DNA of 64,000 nt from DATAOG01 sp963782885 (GTDB lineage: Bacteria > Pseudomonadota > Alphaproteobacteria > Geminicoccales > Geminicoccaceae). The stretch lies in contig CAWALL010000012.1 of assembly GCA_963782885.1 (NCBI GenBank), forward strand, positions 33,176 through 97,175, written 5' to 3'. Position 1 is the stretch's first letter; every line of letters starts with the position of its first letter. The notes under the pieces were generated by a model. The model worked only from the letters and a program-made list of their open reading frames with translations, made no database searches and was not told the DNA's origin. Below are positions 1-7,637 of the stretch, one piece after another. A program made the translations under genes and the position numbers.

Positions 1-1
1 C

Positions 2-958
2 TGGTTCGCCCGCGGCCGGGTGCGCGAGCACTTGACCAACCGGCCGGAGACGAAGCCGCGGCCTGCCGGGCCGCCCGCCATCTGGCGGGACCATCTGGGC
101 GAAGCGCAGTCGCGCTCGGTGGCTGGCGAAGACTCTCTCCGGCAGACGGCGGCCACTGATGAGAGCGCCGGCGGCGGCAAGGGGCGTCTGGTCGCCTCGC
201 GCCAGGAGGCGCTGCGGCGCACCGATCTTCGCCACATCGCCGACCCGGAGGCGATGGCGGCGGCCGAGCGGGTCGCCTACCGTCTGGCCCGGGCGATCCG
301 TTACCGCCTCTCGCGCCGCTACCGGATCGCGACGCGCGGCGAACGGCTCGACCTTCGGCGGACCATCCGGGCCAATCTTTCGCTCGGTGGCGATCCACTC
401 CTGCTCGCCACGCGGACCCGGCCGGAGCGGCCGGTCCGCCTGGTGGTCCTGCTCGACGTCTCCGGCTCGATGAAACCCTACGCCCATGTCTTCCTGCAGT
501 TCGTCAAGGGGCTGGTGGCGAGCTGGGCGCACGCCGATGCCTTCCTCTGCCACACCAGGCTGGTCCGGGTGACCGATGCGTTGCGCGAGACGCAAGGGAT
601 CAAGGCGATGACCAGTCTGGCGCTCATGGCCGAAGGTTTTGGCGGCGGGACGCGGCTCGGTCCGTGCCTGCGGGTGTTCAATGACCGCTACGCCAAGGGC
701 GCGTTGAACAGCCGGACGGTCTTCATCGTGATCAGCGACGGCTACGATACGGCGCCGGCGGCGGATCTCGCGGCCGAGCTCGCCCGGCTGAAGCGCCGGG
801 TGCGCCGGCTGATCTGGCTGAACCCGCTGCTCGGCTGGGCCGGCTACGCGCCGGTCAACCGCGCCATGGCTGCGGCCATGCCGTTCATCGATCACTTCGC
901 CGCCGCCCACAGCCTGGACGCGCTGGCGGCGCTCGAGCCCGAGCTCCGAGCGCTGTAG
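2..958 (+). CDS. CoxE-like VWA-domain protein (5' end outside window)
   Basis: The reading frame is open to the left edge, so the start lies outside the window; a GTG at 20 is only an internal candidate. The last ~180 residues form a von Willebrand A domain with an intact MIDAS metal site (LLDVSGSMK, then a GGGTRLG threonine and the ISDGYD aspartate). The upstream part is basic and Arg-rich (RLARAIRYRLSRRYR), as in the CoxE family. CoxE proteins work with the AAA+ ATPase CoxD in maturing the active site of aerobic Mo-Cu CO dehydrogenase. The next gene, 7 bp downstream, is XdhC/CoxI, another maturation factor of the same enzyme class, which supports the call. The hydroxylase itself is not in the window, so whether the client is CO dehydrogenase or another Mo-hydroxylase is open. 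Confidence 0.8.
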   Translation, partial: WFARGRVREHLTNRPETKPRPAGPPAIWRDHLGEAQSRSVAGEDSLRQTAATDESAGGGKGRLVASRQEALRRTDLRHIADPEAMAAAERVAYRLARAIRYRLSRRYRIATRGERLDLRRTIRANLSLGGDPLLLATRTRPERPVRLVVLLDVSGSMKPYAHVFLQFVKGLVASWAHADAFLCHTRLVRVTDALRETQGIKAMTSLALMAEGFGGGTRLGPCLRVFNDRYAKGALNSRTVFIVISDGYDTAPAADLAAELARLKRRVRRLIWLNPLLGWAGYAPVNRAMAAAMPFIDHFAAAHSLDALAALEPELRAL

Positions 959-965
959 GCCCACC

Positions 966-1790
966 ATGAGCCTGTCGCTGGTCGCCACCCTGAGCCTGGT
1001 CGAGGAGCTCCGCCATCGGGGCGAGGACTTCTGCCTGGTCACCGTCATACGGACCGCGAACGCGACCTCGGCCAAGGCCGGCGCCAAGGCGGTCGTGACC
1101 AGGGAAGGATCGCTGCACGGCTTCATCGGCGGCGGCTGCGTGCAGGGGGCCGCGACCAGGACGGCGCTGGCCGTGATGCAGGCGGGCGAGCCCCGCCTGA
1201 TCCGGGTACGGCCGAAGGAGGACCCGGGCTCCAGCAACGCGGACGGGCTGGAGCTGCACGACTCCCATTGCCCGAGCGGCGGCACGGTCGATCTGTTCCT
1301 GGAGCCGATGCTGCAGCGCACGCGGATCGTGATCTGCGGCGCTTCGCCGGTGGCGGCGACGCTTGCCAGGCTTGCCCGCTCCATGGGCTACGAGACGGTC
1401 GCCGCGGCCCTGAGCGCCGATCAGGCAAGGATCGCCGACGCCGACCGGCGGATCGAGGGCTTTGATCTGTCGGCCGTCACGCTGCGGCCGCAGGACGCGG
1501 TCGTGGTCGCGACCCAGGGCCGGCGCGACCGCGAAGCGCTGAAGGCGGCGCTGCTCAGCCCGGCGGGCTATGTCGGCATGGTCGGCAGCCGGGCCAAGGT
1601 CGGCAAGCTCCTGGAGCAGCTCGCCGACGACGTGCCCGAGCCCCTGCGGCGCCGACTGCGCGGGCCCGCGGGGATCGATATCGGTGCCATCGACCCGGAG
1701 GAGATCGCGCTTTCGATCCTTGGCGAAATCGTCCAGGACCGTCGCCGGCGGCAGCGGTCGACGCGGCCGGAGCCGCTGCCCGACCACTGA
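966..1790 (+). CDS. XdhC/CoxI-family molybdenum hydroxylase maturation protein
   Basis: A 274-residue protein with the two usual XdhC/CoxI parts. The N-terminal domain has FIGGGCVQGA near residue 57 and SHCPSGGTVDLFLEP near 100. The C-terminal Rossmann-like domain starts at VICGASPVAATLARLA near 121 and carries GYVGMVGSRAK and the family signature GIDIGAIDPEEIALSILGEI. Family members bind molybdenum cofactor, help its sulfuration and hand it to xanthine-oxidase-type enzymes. The ATG lies 7 bp after the CoxE-like gene, so the two are probably one operon. The protein should be cytoplasmic. The next operon starts about 360 bp downstream behind a riboswitch and is therefore separately controlled. 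Confidence 0.85.
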   Translation: MSLSLVATLSLVEELRHRGEDFCLVTVIRTANATSAKAGAKAVVTREGSLHGFIGGGCVQGAATRTALAVMQAGEPRLIRVRPKEDPGSSNADGLELHDSHCPSGGTVDLFLEPMLQRTRIVICGASPVAATLARLARSMGYETVAAALSADQARIADADRRIEGFDLSAVTLRPQDAVVVATQGRRDREALKAALLSPAGYVGMVGSRAKVGKLLEQLADDVPEPLRRRLRGPAGIDIGAIDPEEIALSILGEIVQDRRRRQRSTRPEPLPDH

Positions 1791-1894
1791 CCAGCCTGCT
1801 CGTGCCGTCGGACCGCGCCTCGGCCGACCCTGGCTTGCAACCGGGCAGCGGCTTTGCTAGACAGCGGAATGCCTCGAGGCGAATTCAGCCTTGA

Positions 1895-1944
1895 GAGGTG
1901 ATGGAGTCCACCGCAAGCGCCCTTCCGGGCTGATGACTCCTACC
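1895..1944 (+). promoter_or_regulatory. Fluoride riboswitch (crcB motif) aptamer
   Basis: The sequence fits the fluoride aptamer closely. P1 pairs GGTG (1897-1900) with CACC (1909-1912). P2 pairs GCCC (1919-1922) with GGGC (1927-1930). The conserved 3' block GCTGATGACTCCTAC follows (1929-1943). A pseudoknot pairs GGAGT (1903-1907) with ACTCC (1936-1940). Loop bases (GATGG on the 5' side, TGATGACTCCTAC on the 3' side) match the consensus as I remember it. It precedes the hydrogenase-4-like operon on the same strand. Known fluoride riboswitches turn expression on when fluoride binds. A covariance-model search (Rfam crcB family) would be decisive. Confidence 0.88.
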
Positions 1945-1982
1945 ACGCCACCAAGCCGGGCTCTGAGCCGAGGGTGGCGTGG
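1943..1982 (+). promoter_or_regulatory. Probable riboswitch expression-platform hairpin
   Basis: A perfect 10-bp stem (CCACGCCACC at 1943-1952 with GGTGGCGTGG at 1973-1982) encloses a second small stem (GGCTC/GAGCC, 1959-1969). Its 5' arm overlaps the last bases of the fluoride aptamer, as an expression platform that competes with the aptamer would. There is no U-tract after it, so intrinsic termination is not obvious; Rho-dependent or translational control is possible. The 3' arm runs into a GGAGG sequence at 1981-1985. Confidence 0.6.
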
Positions 1983-2147
1983 AGGACATGCCAACGGAAG
2001 GGGTCAACGGTTGCGATCAAGACGCTTCTCGCTTCCGCTTCACGCGTCGAGCCGTCTGGGTGCGCTTTCGGGCCGTGCGGTTCGGGCGCCCGCCAGCCGG
2101 GCTGGTCGGGACGGGCCATTCCCTGCTGATCGGACCCGGGTTCGGCC

Positions 2148-3098
2148 GTGATCGAGCGGATTCTCTACAACCTGGTTCAGGCCCTGGTGGTGATCGCCTT
2201 CGCCCCCTTGGCAGAAGGCGTGCTGGCGCGCCTGAAGGAGATCGTGCAGTCCAAACGCGGCCCCAGCATCTTTCAGCCCTACCGCGACATCTGGAAGCTG
2301 CTGCACAAGGACGAGATCGTCTCCGAGCACAGTTCCTGGATCTTCCGCGCTGCGCCCTACGTGGCCTTCACAACTCCGGTCTTCGTTGCCCTGCTGATCC
2401 CGGTCTTGACCAGCTATCCGCTGTTCTTCGCCTTCATGGGCGACATGCTGGGCGGCGGCTTCATCCTCGCGCTCGGCGGCTTCTTCGCCACGCTGGCCGC
2501 GGTCGACACCGGCAACCCCTATGGCCCGATGGGCGCGAGCCGGACGCGCATGGTCGGCTTCCTCGCGGAGCCCGTGTTCATCATCGTGTTCTTCACCGTG
2601 TCGTTCGTCGCCGGCTCGACCATTCCCTACATCGTCCAGAAAGTCTGGGTGACGCCGCTCAGCAACTTCTTTGAGCCGTCGCACGTCCTCGTGATGCTGG
2701 CCTTCCTGATGCTGATCCTCGCCGAGGACGGTCGGATTCCGGTTGACAGCCCGTCCGGGCATTTCGAGCTCGCCATGATCGACAAGTCAAAGTCCCTGGA
2801 ATATTCCGGCCGCGGCGCCGCCGTGATGAAATGGGCCGGCGCCATGAAGTTCTTCGTGCTGGTCTGCATCTTCATGAACGTGCTCGTGGCCCCTTGGGGA
2901 CTGGCGGGCTCGATGTCGTTCGGGGCAGTCCTGTTGGCGATTCCGCTGATCCTTGGGAAAATCCTGCTGTTCGTGCTGGTGCTGGTGGTGATCGAGTCGT
3001 CGCTCGCCAAGCTCAGGCTGTTCCGAATCACCGAGTTCATCGGCGCCGCTTTCGTGACCTCGGTGGTCGCCATGATCACCCGTCTGACCGGAATCTAA
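2148..3098 (+). CDS. hyfC: Hydrogenase-4 subunit C-like (NuoH family) membrane subunit
   Basis: A 316-residue, very hydrophobic protein with about eight membrane segments, of the NuoH/HycD/HyfC family. This subunit anchors the peripheral electron-transfer arm to the membrane arm and forms the entry to the proton path. The family cytoplasmic loops are visible: QSKRGPSIFQPYRDIWKLLH near residue 34, GPMGASRTRM near 126, and the acidic stretch LAEDGRIPVDSPSGHFELAM near 190. It starts at a GTG with a weak ribosome binding site, about 165 bp after the riboswitch hairpin. It is the first gene of a tight six-gene run (gaps of 2-10 bp), so the whole complex should be co-transcribed. Confidence 0.88.
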   Translation: MIERILYNLVQALVVIAFAPLAEGVLARLKEIVQSKRGPSIFQPYRDIWKLLHKDEIVSEHSSWIFRAAPYVAFTTPVFVALLIPVLTSYPLFFAFMGDMLGGGFILALGGFFATLAAVDTGNPYGPMGASRTRMVGFLAEPVFIIVFFTVSFVAGSTIPYIVQKVWVTPLSNFFEPSHVLVMLAFLMLILAEDGRIPVDSPSGHFELAMIDKSKSLEYSGRGAAVMKWAGAMKFFVLVCIFMNVLVAPWGLAGSMSFGAVLLAIPLILGKILLFVLVLVVIESSLAKLRLFRITEFIGAAFVTSVVAMITRLTGI

Positions 3099-3101
3099 AG
3101 C

Positions 3102-3779
3102 ATGACCGGGCCGCTGCCGCCCCTGCTCATCCAGCTCGACGCCCTGGTCGGCGGTCTGTTCCTGCTCACCGCGTTTGCGATCGTCGCGACCCGGCAGATG
3201 CTGGCCTGCGTCCGTCTGTTCATTCTCCAGGCGCTGCTGCTGGTCGCGTCCGCCGCGCTGCTCGCGCTCGCCCTCGGCTCGCCGCATCTCGCCGCGGTCG
3301 CCCTGATCACGCTCGTGACCAAGGCGCTGGTCATTCCATGGCTGCTGCGCCGCACTGTCCGCCGCGAGATCTACAGCCGGCGCGAGATCGTCCAGGTCAT
3401 GAACATCCCGACCGCACTTCTGGTCGGCGCCGGCCTCACCCTGTTCGCCTATCTGATCATCGCACCGATGCTCAGCGCCGCACCGGGCGCGTTCGTCCGC
3501 ATCAACCTGCCGATCGGGGTCGCGGCGCTGCTGCTCGGCGCCTACACGGTCACGGTCCGTCGCGAGGCGCTCTCGCAGCTGCTCGGCCTGCTCGCGATGG
3601 AGAACGGCGTGTTCTTTGCGGCCGTGGCGATCGCGCCGAATCTGTCGGTGATCGCCGAACTGGCGGCGGCCTTCGACGTGCCGGTGGTGACCCTGGTGAT
3701 CGGCCTCCTGACCCGGCGCATCCACGAACGGGTCGGCGACACTTCGGTCGGCCTCCTGACCGCCTTGCGCGAGGAGTAG
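3102..3779 (+). CDS. hyfE: Hydrogenase-4 subunit E-like (NuoK-like) membrane subunit
   Basis: A 225-residue polytopic membrane protein of the HyfE family, whose C-terminal half resembles the small complex I subunit NuoK. The signature REALSQLLGLLAMENGVFF near residue 150 is the HyfE version of the NuoK motif, with the membrane-embedded glutamate of MENG, which belongs to the proton path. About six membrane segments are seen. The ATG lies 3 bp after hyfC and the stop 7 bp before the next gene. In this position it links the HyfC subunit to the large antiporter-like subunits. Confidence 0.85.
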   Translation: MTGPLPPLLIQLDALVGGLFLLTAFAIVATRQMLACVRLFILQALLLVASAALLALALGSPHLAAVALITLVTKALVIPWLLRRTVRREIYSRREIVQVMNIPTALLVGAGLTLFAYLIIAPMLSAAPGAFVRINLPIGVAALLLGAYTVTVRREALSQLLGLLAMENGVFFAAVAIAPNLSVIAELAAAFDVPVVTLVIGLLTRRIHERVGDTSVGLLTALREE

Positions 3780-3786
3780 CCGGCCC

Positions 3787-5232
3787 ATGGAGCTCACGGC
3801 CGTGCTGGTCGTCCCCGCGCTCGCCGCGGGCCTGGTCCTGACGCCGGCGCTGGCCCGCGGCGCTGCTCTGATCACCCTCGTGGCGAGCGGCCTGACGCTG
3901 GCCCTCTCGATCCGGGTCGCCGCGGGCGTCGTCGCGTCGGGACCGGCGACCGCTCTCGCGGGCTTACTGAGCTGCGACGCCTTGAGCGCCCTGGTGCTCC
4001 TGCTGATCGCCTTCGTCGGAACCACCGCGGCGCTGTTCTCGGCCGGCTATCTGGGGGCCCGAGGACACCGCGACGAGCGTCGGGAGGGCCGTCGCTACTA
4101 TTCGCTCTACAATCTGTTCCTGCTCTCGATGCTCGCCGTGCCGATCATCGCGCACATCGCGCTGATGTGGATCGCGGTCTCGCTGACCACCCTGCTGTCC
4201 GCCTTTCTGGTCGGCTACGAGGACACGCCCGAGGCGCTCGAGGCGGCCTGGAAATATGTCGTCCTGACCACGCTCGGAGCCATCCTGGCCCTGCTCGGGA
4301 TCCTGATCCTGTACTGGGGCAGCGGCATCGGCGGGGCCGGCTCGTTCACCTGGGCCGGCCTGGTCGCGGCCGCGCCGCGGATGCCGCCGGCACTGCTCTG
4401 GACCGGCTTCCTGCTGGTCCTGGTCGGATTCGGGACCAAGGCCGGGCTGGTGCCCATGCACACCTGGCTGCCCGACGCCCACAGCCAGGCGCCGGCCTCG
4501 ATCTGCGCGCTGCTGTCCGGGGTCGAGACCACGACCGTGCTGTACGCGATCCTGCGGCTGTTTCCGGCGCTCGAGGCCGCGGGGCTGGCGCAGGCGCGCA
4601 CCTGGTTCGTCGTGTCCGGGCTGATCTCGGTCGGGGTCGCGGCGATGCTCCTGATCCACGTCCGGGACTACAAGCGCATGTTCGCCTTTTCCACGGTCGA
4701 GCACATGGGCATCATCCTGGTCGCGGTCGGGCTTGGGGGCGGCGCGGCGCATCTCGGGGCTGCCTATCAGATGACCGCGCATGCCCTTGCCAAGTCGTTC
4801 TGCTTCTATGCCGCCGGGATCGCCGTGATCGCGGTCGGGACCCAGGAGATCGCCGCCGTGCGCGGGCTGCTGCGCAGCTCGCCGGTGGCAGCGCTGGCCC
4901 TCCTCGCGGGCGGCCTCGCGATCGCCGGCGCGCCGCCGTTCGCGGTGTTCGTCAGCGAGTTCGCGATCTTCAAGGCCGGGCTCGCCGCCGGCCAGTACTG
5001 GACGATCGGGCTGCTCGCGTTCTTCGTGGTCGTCGCGTTCTGCGGCATCCTCCTGCAGATCGGCTGGATGATCTTCGGCACGCCCGAGCCGCCGGCGCTC
5101 GCCGCCGCTGCCCCGGCGAGCTGCCGGACGACCCTGCTGCTCACGGCCATCCCGATGATCGTGCTCGGTCTCTACGTGCCAGCGGCCTTCCAGAGCCTGC
5201 TCAGCGCCGCGGCGGCGGCGCTCGGGAGCTGA
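3787..5232 (+). CDS. hyfF: Hydrogenase-4 subunit F-like (Mrp/NuoM-like) proton-translocating subunit
   Basis: 481 residues with about 13-14 membrane helices, of the proton-conducting antiporter-like family (NuoL/M/N, MrpA/D, HyfB/D/F). The core motif GFGTKAGLVPMHTWLPDAHS near residue 218 contains the lysine and histidine of the proton channel, and KRMFAFSTVEHMGIILVA near 296 is the HyfF-type second motif. Length matches HyfF (about 490-520). The ATG is 7 bp after hyfE, and its stop overlaps the leader of the next gene by only 2 bp spacing. It should move protons across the cytoplasmic membrane. Confidence 0.88.
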   Translation: MELTAVLVVPALAAGLVLTPALARGAALITLVASGLTLALSIRVAAGVVASGPATALAGLLSCDALSALVLLLIAFVGTTAALFSAGYLGARGHRDERREGRRYYSLYNLFLLSMLAVPIIAHIALMWIAVSLTTLLSAFLVGYEDTPEALEAAWKYVVLTTLGAILALLGILILYWGSGIGGAGSFTWAGLVAAAPRMPPALLWTGFLLVLVGFGTKAGLVPMHTWLPDAHSQAPASICALLSGVETTTVLYAILRLFPALEAAGLAQARTWFVVSGLISVGVAAMLLIHVRDYKRMFAFSTVEHMGIILVAVGLGGGAAHLGAAYQMTAHALAKSFCFYAAGIAVIAVGTQEIAAVRGLLRSSPVAALALLAGGLAIAGAPPFAVFVSEFAIFKAGLAAGQYWTIGLLAFFVVVAFCGILLQIGWMIFGTPEPPALAAAAPASCRTTLLLTAIPMIVLGLYVPAAFQSLLSAAAAALGS

Positions 5233-5234
5233 GC

Positions 5235-6863
5235 ATGAGCGGAGGGCTGCGCCGTCCTGCCCGGCCGGGCCCGGCGCTCGGGCGGAACGGACTGGCCCAG
5301 GCGGCTGCCGCGCGCTGGCAGGACGCCGTCGGGATCGACGCCGAGGCGGAGCCGCAGATCTGCCATCTGCATTGTTGCGCCGAGACTCTGGCGCAGGTGT
5401 GCGCCTGGTTGTTCGCCGATCTGAGCTATGCCTTCGCGACCTTGATCATCGAGGAGGACCCCGCCGGCAAGGTCTGGTCGCTCGTTTACGCGTTCTACGA
5501 CAGCGCTGGCGGCAGTTGGGCGATGGTCCACCTGCGCCAGCCGCTGGAGAAGATGGGCGTGCCCTCGATCAGCGAGCGCGTGCACGCCGCCGACTGGCAC
5601 GAGCGCGAGACGGAGGATCTGTTTGGGCTGGCCTTCGAAGGCCACCCCAAGCTCGGCGAGTTCGTCCTGCACGAGGAATGGCCGGACGGCGTCAATCCGA
5701 TGCGCCGCGGATTCGATGCCGGCCAGCCGCTCGCGATGCGCGAGCTCGACCCCCAGTGGCAGCCCGAGACCATCGTCGAGGCCGCGGGCGCCTTCGCCAT
5801 GCCGATCGGGCCGGTCTTTTCCGATTTTGCCGAGGCCGCGCATTTCCTGCTCGAGACCGTCGGCGAGGACGTGATCGTCACCACCCCGCGCTTCTTCTAC
5901 AAGTACCGGGGGGTCGAGAAGATCGCCGAGGGCCAGGCGGTCGATCGCGTCCTGTTGCTCGCCGAGCGCTTTTCCGGCAGCTCCGCCTTCGCTCACGGCC
6001 TGGCCTTCTGCCAGGCGGTCGAGACGGTCTGCGGCGTCGAGGCGCCGGCGCGGGCGCGGGCACTGCGCAGCCTGTTCGCCGAGCTGGAGCGGCTCCGCCA
6101 CCACGCCGCGGCGATCGCCGGCATCTGCGGCTCGACCGCGCTCGCGGTCGCCACCAGCCAGGCCCAGATCCTGGAGGAGGACCTGCTCCGCCTGAGCGCC
6201 GCCTTCGCCGGCCATCGCTACCTGTTCGGCCTGCTGCAGCCGGGCGGCCTCAGCCGGGACTTCGCCGACGAGGCCTGCCGGCGCCTGGCCGATCAGGCGG
6301 TGGCGATCTGCGAGCGGCTGTCAGGTCTGGAGCGGATGCTGCGCTTCTCGAGCAGCTTTCTCGACCGGCTCGAGGAGGTCGGCATGGTCGCGCACGCGCC
6401 GGCGGTCGACTACGGCTTGGTCGGGCCGATCGCGCGCGCATCCGGCATCGGCCGCGATCTGCGCAAGCTGTTCCCTTACGCCGCTTACGGCGAGGTCGGC
6501 TTCGAGGTGCCGATCGAGGCCGAGGGCGACGGCTACGCGCGCCTGCGCGTGCTGTTCCGCGAGGCCGAGCAGTCGGCGCGGATCATCCGCCAGCTCGCCG
6601 CCGGGCTGCCCGCCGGTCCGGTCGCGGCGCCGCCGATCGAACTCAGGGCCGGTGCCGCGCTGGTCGCGGTCGAGGCGCCGCTGGGCGCGGCGTTTCACTG
6701 GCTGCGACTCGCCGAAGACGGCACCGTCAGCCGCTGGCGGATCACGCCCCCGTCGTTCACCAACTGGCATGGCTTCCATCTCGCCGCCGAGAACTTCGCC
6801 TTCCAGGATTTCCCGATCATCATGGCGAGCTTCGGGCTGTCCAATGTCGAGTGCGATCGTTGA
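5235..6863 (+). CDS. Hydrogenase large-subunit-like protein (NuoCD fusion) lacking the NiFe cysteines
   Basis: 542 residues. The N-terminal third is NuoC/HycE-N-like (WHERETEDLFGLAFEGHP near residue 119). The rest is the NuoD/[NiFe] large subunit fold, as in HycE/HyfG. In true group 4 hydrogenases the metal site is held by CGIC near the start of this domain and by CxxC in DPCxxC at the C-terminus. Here the first site reads ERFSGSSAFAH (both Cys replaced by Ser) and the C-terminal site reads ASFGLSNVECDR (no CxxC). So it should not bind Ni-Fe and is probably not a hydrogenase. Such proteins are known from Ehr complexes, described as links between complex I and group 4 hydrogenases. The electron donor and acceptor are unknown. 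The chosen ATG is 2 bp after hyfF; the frame stays open far upstream by chance. Confidence 0.85.
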   Translation: MSGGLRRPARPGPALGRNGLAQAAAARWQDAVGIDAEAEPQICHLHCCAETLAQVCAWLFADLSYAFATLIIEEDPAGKVWSLVYAFYDSAGGSWAMVHLRQPLEKMGVPSISERVHAADWHERETEDLFGLAFEGHPKLGEFVLHEEWPDGVNPMRRGFDAGQPLAMRELDPQWQPETIVEAAGAFAMPIGPVFSDFAEAAHFLLETVGEDVIVTTPRFFYKYRGVEKIAEGQAVDRVLLLAERFSGSSAFAHGLAFCQAVETVCGVEAPARARALRSLFAELERLRHHAAAIAGICGSTALAVATSQAQILEEDLLRLSAAFAGHRYLFGLLQPGGLSRDFADEACRRLADQAVAICERLSGLERMLRFSSSFLDRLEEVGMVAHAPAVDYGLVGPIARASGIGRDLRKLFPYAAYGEVGFEVPIEAEGDGYARLRVLFREAEQSARIIRQLAAGLPAGPVAAPPIELRAGAALVAVEAPLGAAFHWLRLAEDGTVSRWRITPPSFTNWHGFHLAAENFAFQDFPIIMASFGLSNVECDR

Positions 6864-6873
6864 GGGCGGGTCC

Positions 6874-7635
6874 ATGACCACGTGGGTGTTCGCCGGGCTG
6901 CGCACCGGGATCAAGAGCAGCCGCTACCCGGAAGCGGCCGAGGCGGCCGCCGGCGTCTCGCCCGGCCGGCCCGCCACGACCGAGGTCGGTGGGCGCGCGG
7001 CGGCCGCCCGACTGGCGGCGATCTGTCCGACCGGCGCGCTGGCCTCGGAGCCGGGCGGTGTCAGCGTCGACTACGCTCGCTGCGTCCATTGTTCGCGCTG
7101 CGCCAGGACCGACGACGGCGCCCGGATCGACTGGCAGGATGGCTACGAATGGGCGGCCGAAGCCAGCGATCCCGATGCGGTCGCGCGCCGTCTGGGGCGG
7201 GCGTTCGGCCGCTCCCTGCACATCCGCTATCTGGACGCCGGCGCCTGCGGCGCCTGCATGAGCGAGGCGCGCCAGCTCGACAGCCCCTACTACAACATCC
7301 ACCGCCTCGGCTTCTTCATGACGCCGACGCCGCGCAACGCCGACGTCCTGCTGGTCGCCGGGCCGGTCACCGACGCCATGATCCTGCCGCTCAGGAGGGC
7401 CTACGAGGCCATGCCCGGGCCCAAGCGCGTGGTCGCCATGGGGGTCTGTGCGCTGTCGGGCGGCGTGTTCGGCCGGACCTTCGCCTCGCAGGGTGGGGTC
7501 CAGGGTGTCGTTCCGGTCGATGTCATGGTGCCAGGCTGCCCGCCGCCGCCGCTTGCGATCCTGCACGGACTCCTGGTCGCGGTGGGCAGGAAGCCTCCGA
7601 CGGGCCTGACCTCGCCGGCACCGACCGGAGGCTGA
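6874..7635 (+). CDS. Ferredoxin domain fused to NuoB/HyfI-like small subunit
   Basis: 253 residues. The first ~100 resemble HycF/HyfH (WVFAGLRTGIKSSRYP at the N-terminus). Only one [4Fe-4S] site can form: AICPTGAL supplies one Cys-Pro and CVHCSRC the other three. The other cluster site has lost its three cysteines (GGRAAAARLA). Residues ~110-235 are NuoB/HycG-like and keep all four ligands of the cluster next to the large subunit: ACGAC, GVCALSGG and PGCPPPP. So the electron path to the large subunit is intact although that subunit has no NiFe site. Separate hyfH and hyfI genes are the norm in E. coli; here they are one gene. The ATG is 10 bp after the large-subunit gene. Confidence 0.82.
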   Translation: MTTWVFAGLRTGIKSSRYPEAAEAAAGVSPGRPATTEVGGRAAAARLAAICPTGALASEPGGVSVDYARCVHCSRCARTDDGARIDWQDGYEWAAEASDPDAVARRLGRAFGRSLHIRYLDAGACGACMSEARQLDSPYYNIHRLGFFMTPTPRNADVLLVAGPVTDAMILPLRRAYEAMPGPKRVVAMGVCALSGGVFGRTFASQGGVQGVVPVDVMVPGCPPPPLAILHGLLVAVGRKPPTGLTSPAPTGG

Positions 7636-7637
7636 CA

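Noticed and set aside
1979..2674. Long ORF beginning right after the riboswitch hairpin with a GGAGG site
   Set aside because: It overlaps hyfC in another frame over most of its length, has Arg/Gly-rich shadow composition and no domain. The riboswitch is better tied to hyfC.
4167..5234. 898-residue frame joining the hyfF region to the large subunit
   Set aside because: The N-terminal 356 residues are the wrong frame of hyfF. The true gene starts at ATG 5235 just after the hyfF stop.
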